A stretch of 64,000 nucleotides of DNA, taken from assembly GCA_946807835.1 (NCBI GenBank), contig OX327697.1, positions 18,548,001 to 18,612,000 of the forward strand, given 5' to 3'. Both the position numbers and the translations under genes were made by a program. Positions within the stretch are counted from its first letter, which is position 1; each line of letters starts with the position of its first letter. The notes beneath the pieces are model-generated. The model searched no databases and was not told the origin of the DNA. It was given only the letters and a program-made list of their open reading frames with translations. Shown piece by piece: positions 27,701 through 38,275 of this stretch. The stretch comes from Ailanthus altissimus. Taxonomy: Eukaryota; Streptophyta; Magnoliopsida; Sapindales; Simaroubaceae.

Positions 27701-30700
27701 ACGCTCCCTCTCCAGTTCAGACTGTGAAAGCAAGTATTGGATGGTCACACATTCTTTCAACAATAATTGTCTACAAAATGAAAGTAGTGTTACCTGTAAT
27801 AAAGTATTTCGTAAACTAAGAATCTCTTCCTCCAAATGTTCTGAATGAGAAGCCTACGGTACAAACAAAGTGGTTAGCAACCATTTAATTTGTATAAATT
27901 TTATTATCAACAATTGTACATACTTGCAGTTTTGCTCTAAGCTCCTCAATTTCTTTCTTTTGACGCTTTAACAATGCAGCATCTGTCAATATCTAGGAAG
28001 ACAATATAAGCTGGGTTAATATTCAACATAAAAAATAATTTAATTAATTAATGTATTACATGTGTGAAGTCACTAAATGACAATGAATAATAGAAAACAT
28101 CTTTTATGTTACACTTAATTTGGCCACAAAACAGAATTCAAAATTAAACTGATAATAGAAGTATGCAAGTAGAGAAAAACCTCATTCACACGAGCACAAT
28201 TTGTGACGCATAATGCTCTACTCGCAAATTGAAGACTGCTCTTAGTCTCATCCGCATGAATCTGCCATCAAATATATATCAAAGAAACAACATTACAGTT
28301 TGGAGTAAACAGATAGCAAAAGCATCAGAAACAGAGAATAATATACAAAACCAAATTTCTGTATGTATATAGGATAGAAATAAGCTGGAATGGATTCCAA
28401 GTAAATCAATCACTCACAGCAGCCCAGTAAATAAATCACACTTTGGCATTCGTTAAGATCCTTGTCAAAAGTAAAACCAAAGCCAAACAGCTTCAAATAT
28501 AAGAAATGCATATGTTGCTAAATTGTTGAAGAAAAATTTCAGGAGCTTGTACAGCTACCATGTGAGGGTTTCATAAAATACAAAAGCAATGTTATTTTCA
28601 TAAAATTGCCCATAAATTTTTTTTTTTCCTATTTACATAAACATGCTCCATATTCTAAGAATTTCTGGAGAATGAATGAATTATTTTATAAAATTAAGCT
28701 TGGAAGCCAAAGTCTACTGTTTTAAACAATAAAACAACCCTTGTGCTTAATTTTCAGTGTATCATGGGAAACTCAGACAAGCAAGACAATAGAACTTTGC
28801 AAGTTTGACCAATCTTAATCTTTTATGAACAGTATCAGGACTTACCTCATAACAAAATACATATTTCCCTTGGCATAAATGGGACTTGAAGCCTACTGGC
28901 ATGATACACCAACCAAGAACTAGGAATATCAAAACCATCTAAATAAGCAACTCCTCCCTCACAGAATTAAGTGAACTTTCTTGAAAGTCAACCAAACTCA
29001 ACTACTCAACCAGGGTCCCCATGTAAAAACATAAACTACAAATTTCTAAAGCCCCCTAATTTGTACCTACTACCAATCAAGTTGCTGATGTGCTAACCAA
29101 AGGGTTAAATGGCTCAATCTTTCAAACTATTGTTAGCAAGCTAGGAATGGATGATATCCACCCCGCCAACTTAAAGAGTGTTGAAGACAGCGAAGCTAGA
29201 AAGTGTGTGAGCTGGCTGAGATTAGTTAAGAAAGTTGTAAATATTTGATTTTGTACTTAGTGTTATCTATGATTTGTAAGGATTGTATTCTAAGAATCAG
29301 TATCCTAGTTTTGTAAGGATTAGTTAGTTGTTGTTTGCCTATTTTATTTTTGCCTGTACATTTCTAATTGATTTACAAGATCCCTATTGTTTCACAGTTA
29401 TTTTATCTTTATTTATACACACACATATAAGTATATCATCAAAACTAAATGATTTTACATTTACTTTTTTGCAAGAGTTATCAATATATTTTTACAGGAC
29501 ATATAAATTTTTTATGTTCTAGCCCCTCTTACAATGGAACCCACTCAAAAAGATGGTTAAACAAGCAAATGGTACAACAGAGACATTGAACCAAGGCTTT
29601 TGATCTAGCATAAAAAATTGAGTCAACAACCAATAATGCCCAACCGCACATGGAAAGAGGACTTGCAGCTGACAAACAACCCAACATAAAAAATCCTTTA
29701 ACAAGCTGATAAACAAAGTACCAGATTTCTGGACACTACATTAGAACTCTACAAAAGATATGTTCTATCCTTAAAATTTATATAAATCAGTGGTGTAATT
29801 TAATCCTAATGAGTGTTTGAACATTTTATGAAATATGCATTTAAAGATGATGCAGTGTTAATGATGTAATAGAATGCTACCTGTGCAAGGGTGATATTGC
29901 ATATTATAGCTGTATTAGCATTTCCACCAAGTGCAGGTTGTAAAATGCGCGTCAATTTGCTATCCCGATATGGAACATGACCCCTACATTGAACATGTCA
30001 ATTATTTCTAATAAAAGGATAATTGTCTTAACACATGCTCCTAAATATTTCAGAGCTTACCCTTGGCTTTCAGCCCCTTCACTCAATTTTTTTATCACAG
30101 TTCCTAGTGTCATCAGGCTTTTATTAATGTGGGAACCCTCCTTGAGTCGAACGCCTTCTGCACCAGTTTTTGCGGCACGCTCTGAACCAGCAAGATCCAC
30201 TAAATTCTATAAACAAATCGAAAGGATAAACAAAAAATAATCAGTATAATAAGGAGAATAAACAACATATTTTGTTATCATCACTATAGAAAAAAATATT
30301 TTTGTCTGTGTTTGTAAGGATATACCCAAATATATTTTCTTTTAAAAGAATTCATGAAAGAGGTAAAGATAGAGAGATCCAATAATCACTTACCAAAACT
30401 GATACACGAACAGCATCACAAGAATTGCCAGAATTTTCATCTTCATTTCTATCCCGACTCTCAATGATCTATTTAACTAAACAGTAAGATAGACAAACAT
30501 ATATAACTCTATAACAGATAACATAAGCGAAAAGTTTAATATCACGTTACCATGCGAAAAATGGTGTGAGACCTACTACTGTATAAATTCATATTTGTCT
30601 CTCCAAAATGCCTATGAGCTGAAATTTTGACAAAATAAATCTAAATTAACATATGTCTATACACTAATATATTCAAGAGCATATGAGTAAAAGCAACCTA

Positions 30701-33133
30701 GATGAAGAAGTGTGTGCATATGTGTGTGCGGGTGGGTGCATGTGCATGTGTAAGAATGAGATAAGGAGACACAAACTCCAACTGATAGATAGGCACACAC
30801 AGAGAGAAATGCTTTGAATTGAAAAGGAAGAAAGATCAAAGTTAGCAATATAATTGTTTTTTCTTTTTTTGATAAGAAATGAAAGTTGTAATATATTAAA
30901 AATCACTATAGGGTTCACAAAATTAAAACAGGAACACATGTTTCAACCATCCGCTATAATTAAAATAAGAAAATTTGAACCCATTTCTCTTTTGGCATGC
31001 TGAGATGTTATTCAAAATAACGAGCAGAAAGGCAAAGAAACAGAGTCACCATCTGACAAGTAAATGAATCATTGCTCTAAAGAAACTTAAAAATTAGTAA
31101 AAAGAAAGGTACAGGTAGAAAATACATTCTCCAAACTCCATAAGATCAAGAACTTGTTGAGGTGATGCAACAATTTCTTCTCGCAAACCAGCAACATATA
31201 TCCCCCGCTACAAATATAAAGACAGATAAAATAGAGTGCCAGTAAAGCATTTGCAAAATATCATAGATAAGTACAAATACACAAAAGTTCCAAAACCTCT
31301 AGACTTTCATGAATCTGTAGTTTTCGGTGCTCAGGAGCTAATAAATCATTTATGTCCTCGTTGTATATCTCCATGTAGGACATTCGCAAAAGGAACTCTC
31401 GATCCACTACCTAAAATAAAAGAGCGAACCAAACACAACATACAATCAACACTAATAATTGAGAGGAAAAAAAATGTACTAGGAAGTTAACATAAATAAT
31501 TCTTTATAGGCCTTGACTTTTGTCAATACTTTTTGCCTCTTTGTGCTTATTTTTGCTTCTCATCAGCTTACTTTGCTGCGATGTACCCTCTAACATCTTA
31601 TTAAATGTAATACTACTTCTCAAAAATAAGATATGAACCCAAGACTAAAGCTGAAGAAATCAAGTTCACCAGTTTCATCTCAAAGGGTTTATTTTAAAAT
31701 GCCAGCTTAAATCCTTTTAAGCTGCCCTGGTGAACCACCTACCAAGTTCATTGGATCATTCTACCTATGTTAAACAAGTCACAATTACATACGCTTCCAG
31801 TAAAATGAAGCCTTCCACTTTAACAATGTACACAGAGCTGGCTAATTGGACCTCCGACTGCCTTCCCTAGGTTCCAAGCAAACAAATATACCGAGAGGGC
31901 AAAGGGATGCTCAGGAGTTGCCCTAGTGGCATGGTAATAAGCACCCATCAACTAGATATACTGTCATGTTACATAAGCCCTTAAAAGATTTTGTTTGCAT
32001 GTAAAACAAATTTAAACTTCACCTTATGAAAAAATTACTATTATAAATTTGATTTAGCAATTTAAGGTCATATAATCGCAAAACTTTACATAATATAAAC
32101 AAGAAACACCGAACATAAGGAGGTCCAGCAAGGCAACCCCAATTCCTTGACGAAACCAATCATAAGTAAGGATATTTAAGATTTTATATTGTTTCTCAAA
32201 AATCAAAGAGTAAATCTTGACTTTACACTCACTCAGCTGAATAGCCTGAACAACAAGCAGGCAACATTTGAAAGTGATATTCAGTCATGACCCTCTAAGA
32301 TGTATGAACATCTAACAGTTAACATTGTAGTCCTTCAATCATTCAGTCAAAAATAGGAAGCATCCCTCACTCGATTTGGCTATTAATTACATACAGTTTA
32401 TGTTGAACGCTTCCAAATAAAATCCACATCCACTATAAGTCTCTTATCTGTTTCCCCTATTCACTTGCCCAATTTCACAAAACTCTTTATAGAAATTTAA
32501 AAACCAAAAAAAAAAAAAAACAACAAACTAAAATTTTGTTTAAAAAATAAACAAAGACATAGCCAAAGAAAGTGAAACCATGAAGTACCCCTTGTATGAT
32601 GTCAAATAAATCATGCACGGCAAGAGGGATGACCCCGGGTTCATTATGAGAGCCTCGCATCGTATGCGTCTTTCCGCTGTTAGTCTGCCCATAAGCGAAA
32701 ACCGTTCCTACGAGAAACCAAACAGACAAATTAATTACTTTTGGGAAATTAAAAAAAGTAAAAAAATAAAACTAAAATGAGCAATTAATTGAAGTAAATG
32801 GTACCATTAAATCCACGAACTGCGGCAGCAACAATATCTCTAGTACGAGCTTGATAAACCTCTACTGTTTTACAATCTTCTCTAAAAATCTGGTCTAATA
32901 TCCATAAAAAAAAAAAAACAAATATCTAAACCACAGCTGAAAAAGAAAAAGAAGTAAATTAAATCAAGGACGTGTATATATGAACATTGAGAGAGAGGGA
33001 TTGAAATACCAAATTCGAACTTGCTAGAATGATTAGGGATAAAAATGGAATTTTCGGAGACTCTCCATGGACTTGTCTTTGCATCCTCTGGAGATAGTGG
33101 CCTTGTTCTAATGGTCACGTGTATCCTCTCCAT
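12500..33133 (-). CDS. KIN7O: Kinesin-7 motor protein, KIN-7O (CENP-E-like) type
   Basis: A plus-end-directed microtubule motor of the CENP-E-like kinesin-7 group, with expected roles at mitotic microtubules. Exons, in gene order: 33010-33133, 32805-32894, 32589-32707, 31297-31410, 31126-31207, 30551-30618, 30394-30468, 30061-30206, 29881-29983, 28181-28261, 27924-27992, 27794-27853, 27560-27721, 26151-26207, 24479-24725, 24345-24418, 24071-24256, 23886-23990, 21801-21891, 21483-21664, 20356-20469, 20208-20261, 19907-20110, 19632-19817, 18753-18959, 18527-18616, 18279-18419, 16103-16200, 14380-14458, 14119-14283, 13830-13949, 13683-13754, 12500-12730. These join to 3996 nt, an open frame of 1331 aa. 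The motor occupies residues ~1-325: P-loop GQTNSGKT at 78-85, switch I NLYSSRSH at 187-194, switch II DLAGSE at 228-233, and [11 protein letters not shown] at 275-285. The rest is Glu/Lys/Leu-rich coiled coil. The length is close to what I recall for Arabidopsis KIN-7O. All catalytic motifs are intact. The end of exon 15 (24479 rather than 24483) was chosen to keep the frame. Confidence 0.93.
14482..14866. repeat. 192-bp tandem duplication in kinesin intron 28
   Basis: Two adjacent copies start at 14482 and 14674, each opening 'agagagatgtttatgactat' and ending near 'gaatttcataa'. They differ at only a handful of bases by eye, so the duplication is recent compared with other repeats here. It lies just upstream, in the gene's direction, of the exon 29 acceptor at 14459-14460, so branch-point and pyrimidine sequence may be doubled. 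Confidence 0.9.
16848..17375 (+). mobile_element. Copia-type LTR plus Met-tRNA primer site in kinesin intron 27
   Basis: The LTR runs from TGTTAGGAAATT at 16848 to CCCAACAACA ending at 17358, about 511 bp. It is followed at once by TGGTATCAAAGC, the Met-tRNA primer site usual for plant Copia elements. A TATA-like 'cactataaataagg' lies near 17060. Nothing recognisable as gag or pol follows, so this is a truncated insertion. It is antisense to the kinesin gene. Confidence 0.65.
21736..21768. repeat. (GA)n microsatellite in kinesin intron 19
   Basis: About 16 GA dinucleotides on the plus strand, so a CT tract on the sense strand of the gene. It sits inside the short intron 21665-21800, roughly 70-100 bp before the exon 20 acceptor. 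Confidence 0.95.
23539..23785 (+). mobile_element. Short Copia-type LTR with primer-site remnant in kinesin intron 18
   Basis: Starts TGTTGAAGCTAAAATAGG at 23539 and ends CTCAATTAACA at 23770, about 232 bp. A promoter-like 'gcctatatataagg' is followed by 'gaacaataaatt', as in plant Copia LTRs. It is followed by TAGTATTAGAG, one or two changes from the usual Met-tRNA primer site. No coding part remains before kinesin exon 18 begins at 23886-23990. Antisense to the gene. Confidence 0.6.
29060..29420 (+). pseudogene. Copia pol 3' end and start of its 3' LTR in kinesin intron 9
   Basis: On the plus strand 29060-29173 reads [16 protein letters not shown], then [13 protein letters not shown]. This is the conserved C-terminal end of Copia RNase H. 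At 29179 an LTR seems to start (TGTTGAAGACAGC), as is usual a few bases after pol in Copia elements; it can be followed to about 29420 but its end is unclear. The rest of the element is missing upstream. Antisense to the kinesin gene. Confidence 0.75.
29881..33133 (-). other. Motor-domain exons 1-9 of the kinesin gene
   Basis: Nine exons encode residues 1-307, nearly the whole kinesin motor head. Exon 1 starts [14 protein letters not shown]. Exon 3 carries the P-loop, exon 4 the [14 protein letters not shown] helix, exon 6 switch I, exon 8 switch II and exon 9 the microtubule-binding loop 12 region ([11 protein letters not shown]). Exon 10 finishes the head with [12 protein letters not shown] and starts the neck. 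Every exon phase is consistent with its neighbours. Confidence 0.9.
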
Positions 33134-33290
33134 TTCTAAAGAAAGAGAAAGAAAGAAAAAGAATCACAGCGACCACACCCGGAGAAGAGCACAACAGCGG
33201 CCAAAATTCAAAATGCCCTCTCAGCCACGAGACACCGCTCGCTTTTGGGGGATTGGGTTTTATTTTCCCGCCTAAACCCAAAAAGGTATG
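33134..33290 (-). promoter_or_regulatory. Kinesin 5' leader and promoter with E2F-type site
   Basis: At 33263-33272 the plus strand reads TTTTCCCGCC, a match to the E2F consensus TTTSSCGC, about 130 bp upstream of the kinesin start codon. E2F sites are typical of S/G2-phase plant genes, which fits a mitotic motor. The interval is richer in G+C than its surroundings. No TATA box stands out. Confidence 0.5.
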
Positions 33291-34140
33291 AAATTACGGA
33301 AATGGGCTTCTTCGAAATGGTAATTCTCTGCTAAGTGCCCAGCTTTATTTGGTAACAAAAATAGTTTTTAGACTTTAGAGACTGTGTTACTACTTGCTCC
33401 GGTTGGTGGGCATTTGTCATTTTTCATTGAACTATCCAAATCCTGAACTTATCGGTTTTTACGAGAGGAATTGAACCGAGTTAGATCAATTTAGTTCGAT
33501 TCGACTTTTCAGTTTCTTTCATCCCTACTTGCTCCTCTACTATTTTCTGTAAAGTGGTTTTCTCTTCTTTCACAAATTCTCTCTTTTCATTTTTAATTCA
33601 TGTTTAAAAATCACATTTTCCGAAATGAAGAAGAAAGTACACTTACAAAATCTATTACCCGAATGTGGTAAGCTAAGAAAATAATATTAATATTCTCCTA
33701 CAATTTTGAATATTATATATGCTTTTGAGTTATAAAAATATATATTTTTTTTTATTAATTCTTCTAAACTATTAAAATTACAAAAATATGCCTCATTTAA
33801 ATTTTTCACACCACAATACCAAACTGGCCATTGGGTATAAAGATATTTAAACTATACCTTATTTTTTCAATTTAAGAATCTGATATTGTGGTGTTATTTT
33901 CTCAAAATCTTATCGAAGTTACGAAATTTTTCTAAGCAAGTTCTGTGTGAACTTTTTTTTTTTTTTTCTTGAATGTGTTTTTCTAATATTTGTATAAAAG
34001 TACATTCTCTATTTAACGGATCAAAAACATAAGTTATAGTATGAGTGATCCAAAAAATAACAAAACATTAGTTAGAGCTTTGTTTTTTTAGCTGGTTTAG
34101 TTTATTATCCAATTCAATGCATGATAAAGAAAAAAATGAC
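33291..34140. other. AT-rich intergenic DNA, no gene seen
   Basis: Upstream flank of the kinesin gene. Strongly AT-rich with poly-T runs; no coding sequence or recognisable element. Confidence 0.55.
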
Positions 34141-34159
34141 CATTGTTTCCCTGTAGTTT

Positions 34160-34599
34160 TAAAAATAATTAAAACTCTCATGTTATTAAGAATTTTATAT
34201 CTTTATAATTTTTACACGATTTTATAATTTTACCCCTTATTAATACAACTCTCATGTTGTTAAGAATTTTTTATTATCTTAATAATTTTTTACATAATTT
34301 TACCCCTTATTATTATATAACTTAACAATTTTATTTATAAAGAATTGAGAACACTTTACAAATTTTACATGATTTTACCCCTTATTAATACAACTCTTAT
34401 GTTGTTAAGAATTTTCTATTATGTTTACAAATTTTACATAATTTTACAAATTTTACATAAAAAATAAATTTACCCCTTATTAATAAATAACTCGACAATT
34501 TTGTCTATAAAGAATTGAGAACACTTTACAATTTTTATATGATTTTATAATTTTACCCCTTATTAATACATAACTTGACAATTTTTTACAACTTTTACA
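34160..34599. repeat. Imperfect tandem repeats in the left arm
   Basis: The block 'ttttaccccttattaata' recurs near 34230, 34300, 34375, 34470 and 34555, with alternating follow-on phrases 'caactctcatgttgttaaga' and 'aacttgacaattttatctat'. It continues after the inserted LTR at 36765-36860. Confidence 0.65.
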
Positions 34600-36764
34600 T
34601 GTTGGGAGTTGTACATTCATGGGTGTTTGCATGTGGGTTTTGTGTTTAATCACAATTTATACATATCTCATATATATAATGAAGCAGCGGAAGCTTAAAG
34701 TATTGCAGTAAACACAATCACAATATATTAATCAGAAACGAGATTGAGAAATAACTCTTGAAGCCTTTGGTTGGAGATTGTTGAAGTCCACCAAAATGTT
34801 GTCTTTGATCAATTCTAGTAATCAACAATGGTGGGTTTGATTATCTAGAATGACAGCTTTTGATCCAGCACTTGTTTAACTACTTAAACTTGTGTTCTTG
34901 ATTTTTTTCTTTTGATTAACACTTAATCAATTAATCAAAAACCTATTTTGCTAAATTAGTTTTAAGCCTTAAAAGAAAATAATGAATTCAACTCTTGAAT
35001 CCATTAATTAGAAGACAATTTCTCTTTTCTCTCTTTGTAAAAAATGGCTGAGCTAATTTTGCAAAATCAATTTAACAAAAACGTTTTTAATTTAATTTAC
35101 ATTTGTTTTATTTATACAAATGAATTTAATTTCATTTCATAACACTTAATTTCAATTTGAATTTAATCTAACCTAATCATAGTTAACTCTTAACTTTAGT
35201 TAGGTTAAACTAACATTAAAATATTCTAACTATAGTTAACTCTTAACTCTAGTTAATTAAAAGAATATTTAATTATTTTAACCATGGTTAACTAACTTAA
35301 CCATGGTTAGGTTAACTTTTACTTAACCATTAAGTATAGTTAATCTAACTTAACTAAATGGTTAACTCTTAACCTTAGTTAAACTTAATTCATTTATTCA
35401 ACAATTAAATAAATAAATATTTATTTGAATTATTTAACGATTAAATAATTATCAAGTGAAATTACAATTATGTCCTTACTCGGTTACCAAATTAACCTAA
35501 AGTGGGTCCCACCATCTGACCATATACTTTAGTTAACGTAACCTTAGTAAATTGCTGGATTTTACTGTATTAAACTATTTAATACGGTACGCTGCCCAAG
35601 TGCTCAAAGAGTACATTTCATATTGGGACTCCCTAGGTCCACGCCCGATTCGTCAAATGAAACTATTTCACAAGTCCGTGAACGATGCCCCACGCACACG
35701 TTACGGATATAACAAATCAGCGCGTCAGACCATACATGTTGAGGTTACTCCATATTCGTATAATCCTTCCGTCATTATATCCAGGATGAACGGGATATAG
35801 ATCATTACCGTCAAATCCCGATAATTTCATCCATCACTTTATTATCTTCAGATTCGTATCTTTATGAACAATTTACGCAAACACTTTTGCTATAATGTTC
35901 GAACCTGGAGGAAACTCCTTTCCCAGGTTTAATTTCTTACGGCCATAAGACTTTACAAGATACAATCTCAAAGTTCGGATATACAACCCATCTATGTGAG
36001 CTGGCGGATCCCATATCTACGCACACCGAACTCCATGAGCATCGGACCATACCCAGCGACACGTAGCGGTCAGACCATGAAAGGTCTCTGACATACGTGG
36101 AACCAAAGTATGATGGATCTCCCACAAGTTCACCGTGGCGCTCAGGTCGAAGGACCACAAATACTACTCAACTCGAGAGGACCTTCCTTTGACGGTTTCA
36201 TAGGATATCTATTGGGGTCCTCTTGAGTCTGTTCAGTATCCAGTCCTAACTGAATACCTGTATGTCTATATGAACTTCAACCAAGCTCATGGTTAACTAA
36301 GAATAACCATTTGTACAATACAGCTATAGACATACACTAATCTATGTGTTTCACCGATAGACCCTCATTGGTAAACGTAGATCAGGAACTCTATATTTGA
36401 GAAGATACTTCCATAACGACATTTCTTAGTCTCTATTGCAACTCTTTGCAATTTTGTCATTACTAGTAGATTCTCAGGTCTTTGTTACATTATAGATTAG
36501 GTTCTAACTTTTTAGATCCCGCTGGGTATTATAACTTGCTAACACTTAGCATTTATAACTATCAGCTTTGCTAACTCTTAGCCATGGTATAAACTTCTTT
36601 AAACCAGATATGAACTCATTCAGATCATATCATTTTTATAATGTTACAAGCTTAATTACCATTTGATAAAAGTTATCAGCGATTTAATAAAATATGCATT
36701 GTATAAATATTACAAACTAAATATTCATACAAACTGGGATGGCGCGTAAGCACATACCCTAACA
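34600..36764. mobile_element. Solo LTR, 2.2-kb family, copy A
   Basis: 2165 bp, TGTTGGGAG at one end and CCCTAACA at the other, so the ends form the short inverted repeat of an LTR. There is no internal coding region; frames inside it are not conserved among copies. It shares long blocks with 44125-47000 and 60563-62776, such as 'gtccgtgaacgatgcccca' near 35676 and 'accatacccagcgacac' near 36046. The direct repeats flanking it are 38 bp long and identical (34562-34599 and 36765-36802), much longer than the usual 5 bp. Transcription direction is not certain; the minus strand starts TGTTAGGGTATG. Confidence 0.7.
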
Positions 36765-37719
36765 ATTAATACATAACTTGACAATTTTTTACAACTTTTA
36801 CATGATTTTATAATTTTTACCCCTTATTAATACTTGACAATTTTATCTTTGAAGAATTGAGAACAAAAGAAAAAATAAAAACTTTGAGGAGATTTGAACC
36901 CTTGATCTCTAAGATATAACCTTTCATCTTAATCATTTTGGCAAATTTAAGTTTAGTTAACATTTATGAAAACTAAAATATTCTCCCTATAGCAAAAGTT
37001 AGATGAATTGTTAATTATAAATTAAATAAATTTTAGTACTCAAAATCATAAATAATTATAAATTTAAAAGTATTTTAAATAATATTTCATTCAAATAAAC
37101 TTATAAAAAAATATTATTTTTTAAACCCATTATAAACATCTTCTCATTTTCTTAAATTAGTTGAAAGGAAATAAAACGGCATTGATAACTATGTAAATTA
37201 TTAAAAAAAAAAATATCCAACAAAAGCCAAAACTTATTTTTTTATATGTAGCCATCAATTATCATTTAATATTTTTTTAATTAATTTTGATAATTTATAA
37301 TAAAATTTTAAATCTTTTGTTGTACATACTTTAATTGAATTTATTGTTTATTAAAATATTTTATACTTATTATTGTTTACAATTTTTTAGTATCAAAATT
37401 TATTTAATTTATAATTAACAATCATCTAATTTATTTATATGGTATATATCTATATTAGTTTTTATAAAAAAAATTAATTAAATTTAAAATTGACAAAGTG
37501 GTTGAAATGAATGGCATTATTTTTTAGATTAAAGGTTCAATTTTCTTCAGAGTCATTATTTTTTCTTTTATTTTCAATTTTTTTAAAGATAAAATTATTA
37601 AGTCATATATTATTAAAAATAAAATTATAAATTTACTTAAACAGTTAAAAGATAACAAAATATTTTTAACAACAAAAAATTTTAATCCTTTTTTAAATCA
37701 TAAGATATAAATGAACATT

Positions 37720-37924
37720 ACTCGATACTATAAAATAATAGTCGTTTTTTCACGTGATAAATGCAAACCATTTAAAATGTGATGCTCGTGATTTCGAGAA
37801 ATACATTTGTACCTTTATGCTCCACTTTGAAAAAAAAAAAATATATAGTATGCTGAAAAAATTTGAAGTCCTAATTGCCCGTATACTTCTTTTCAACCCT
37901 AATCTAGTTATCCTCCTCCTCATT
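37720..37924. other. Spacer between palindrome and next repeat
   Basis: AT-rich, no coding sequence or recognisable element. Confidence 0.5.
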
Positions 37925-38275
37925 GGTTAGTCGACTAATAGTTTTGGAGTTTTTGTAAGTTTGATATTGTGATATTTGACTTTTTTTTGTAAATAGGTCT
38001 AGAGATCAAGTAAGTTTAGTATTATAATACTTGACTTTTTCGACTACAAAATCTAACAAATCTAATATTTTTCTTCAATTGATATATATTGCGACACATG
38101 ACTTTGTCGACTACTTGATTTAATAAGTTTGATAATGTTCCCTCAGTAGTTGATATTAAAATTGGACCTTCTCAACTACTAGACAAAGTAAGTTTAGTAT
38201 TATTCCCTCAGTTGATGCTGTGACACTAGATTAATGAATCTAGTAAAGTCTAATATAGTTTTCTTTCTCTCAGTT
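37925..38275. repeat. Degenerate tandem repeats, unit about 75-90 bp
   Basis: The phrases 'aagtttagtattat' and 'gactttttcgactac' recur about four times, with 'ttccctcagttgatg' near 38200 and a similar 'ttccctcagtagttgat' near 38140. Units are too diverged for exact borders. Confidence 0.5.

Larger units (their letters stand above)
12500..28261 (-). other. Neck and coiled-coil stalk exons 10-33 of the kinesin gene
   Basis: Exons 10-33 encode residues ~308-1331. Heptad-rich segments include [39 protein letters not shown], and long Glu/Lys/Leu-rich helices in exons 23-33. A less helical stretch of ~80 residues in exon 15 has many Pro, Asn and Asp (for example [19 protein letters not shown]) and separates the first coil from the rest. 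The tail ends with a basic coil and the short peptide QLSAAAIGQ. Confidence 0.85.
34150..37710. mobile_element. Large palindromic (foldback/MULE-like) element split by a solo LTR
   Basis: The left arm (34150-34599 plus 36765-37110) and right arm (about 37370-37700) are inverted copies of each other. For example, 'agatgaattgttaattataa' near 37010 reappears inverted near 37430. A segment with 'gagatttgaaccc' and 'atcattttggcaaat' at 36890-36955 reappears inverted at about 37485-37545. The left arm contains imperfect internal repeats of the phrase 'ttaccccttattaataca'. A 2165-bp solo LTR interrupts the left arm. No transposase frame is present. The outer ends are fuzzy. Confidence 0.55.

Noticed and set aside
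35937..36158. 73-codon minus-strand frame in solo LTR copy A
   Set aside because: The same conserved blocks in copies B and C do not keep this frame open, so the conservation is of DNA rather than protein.
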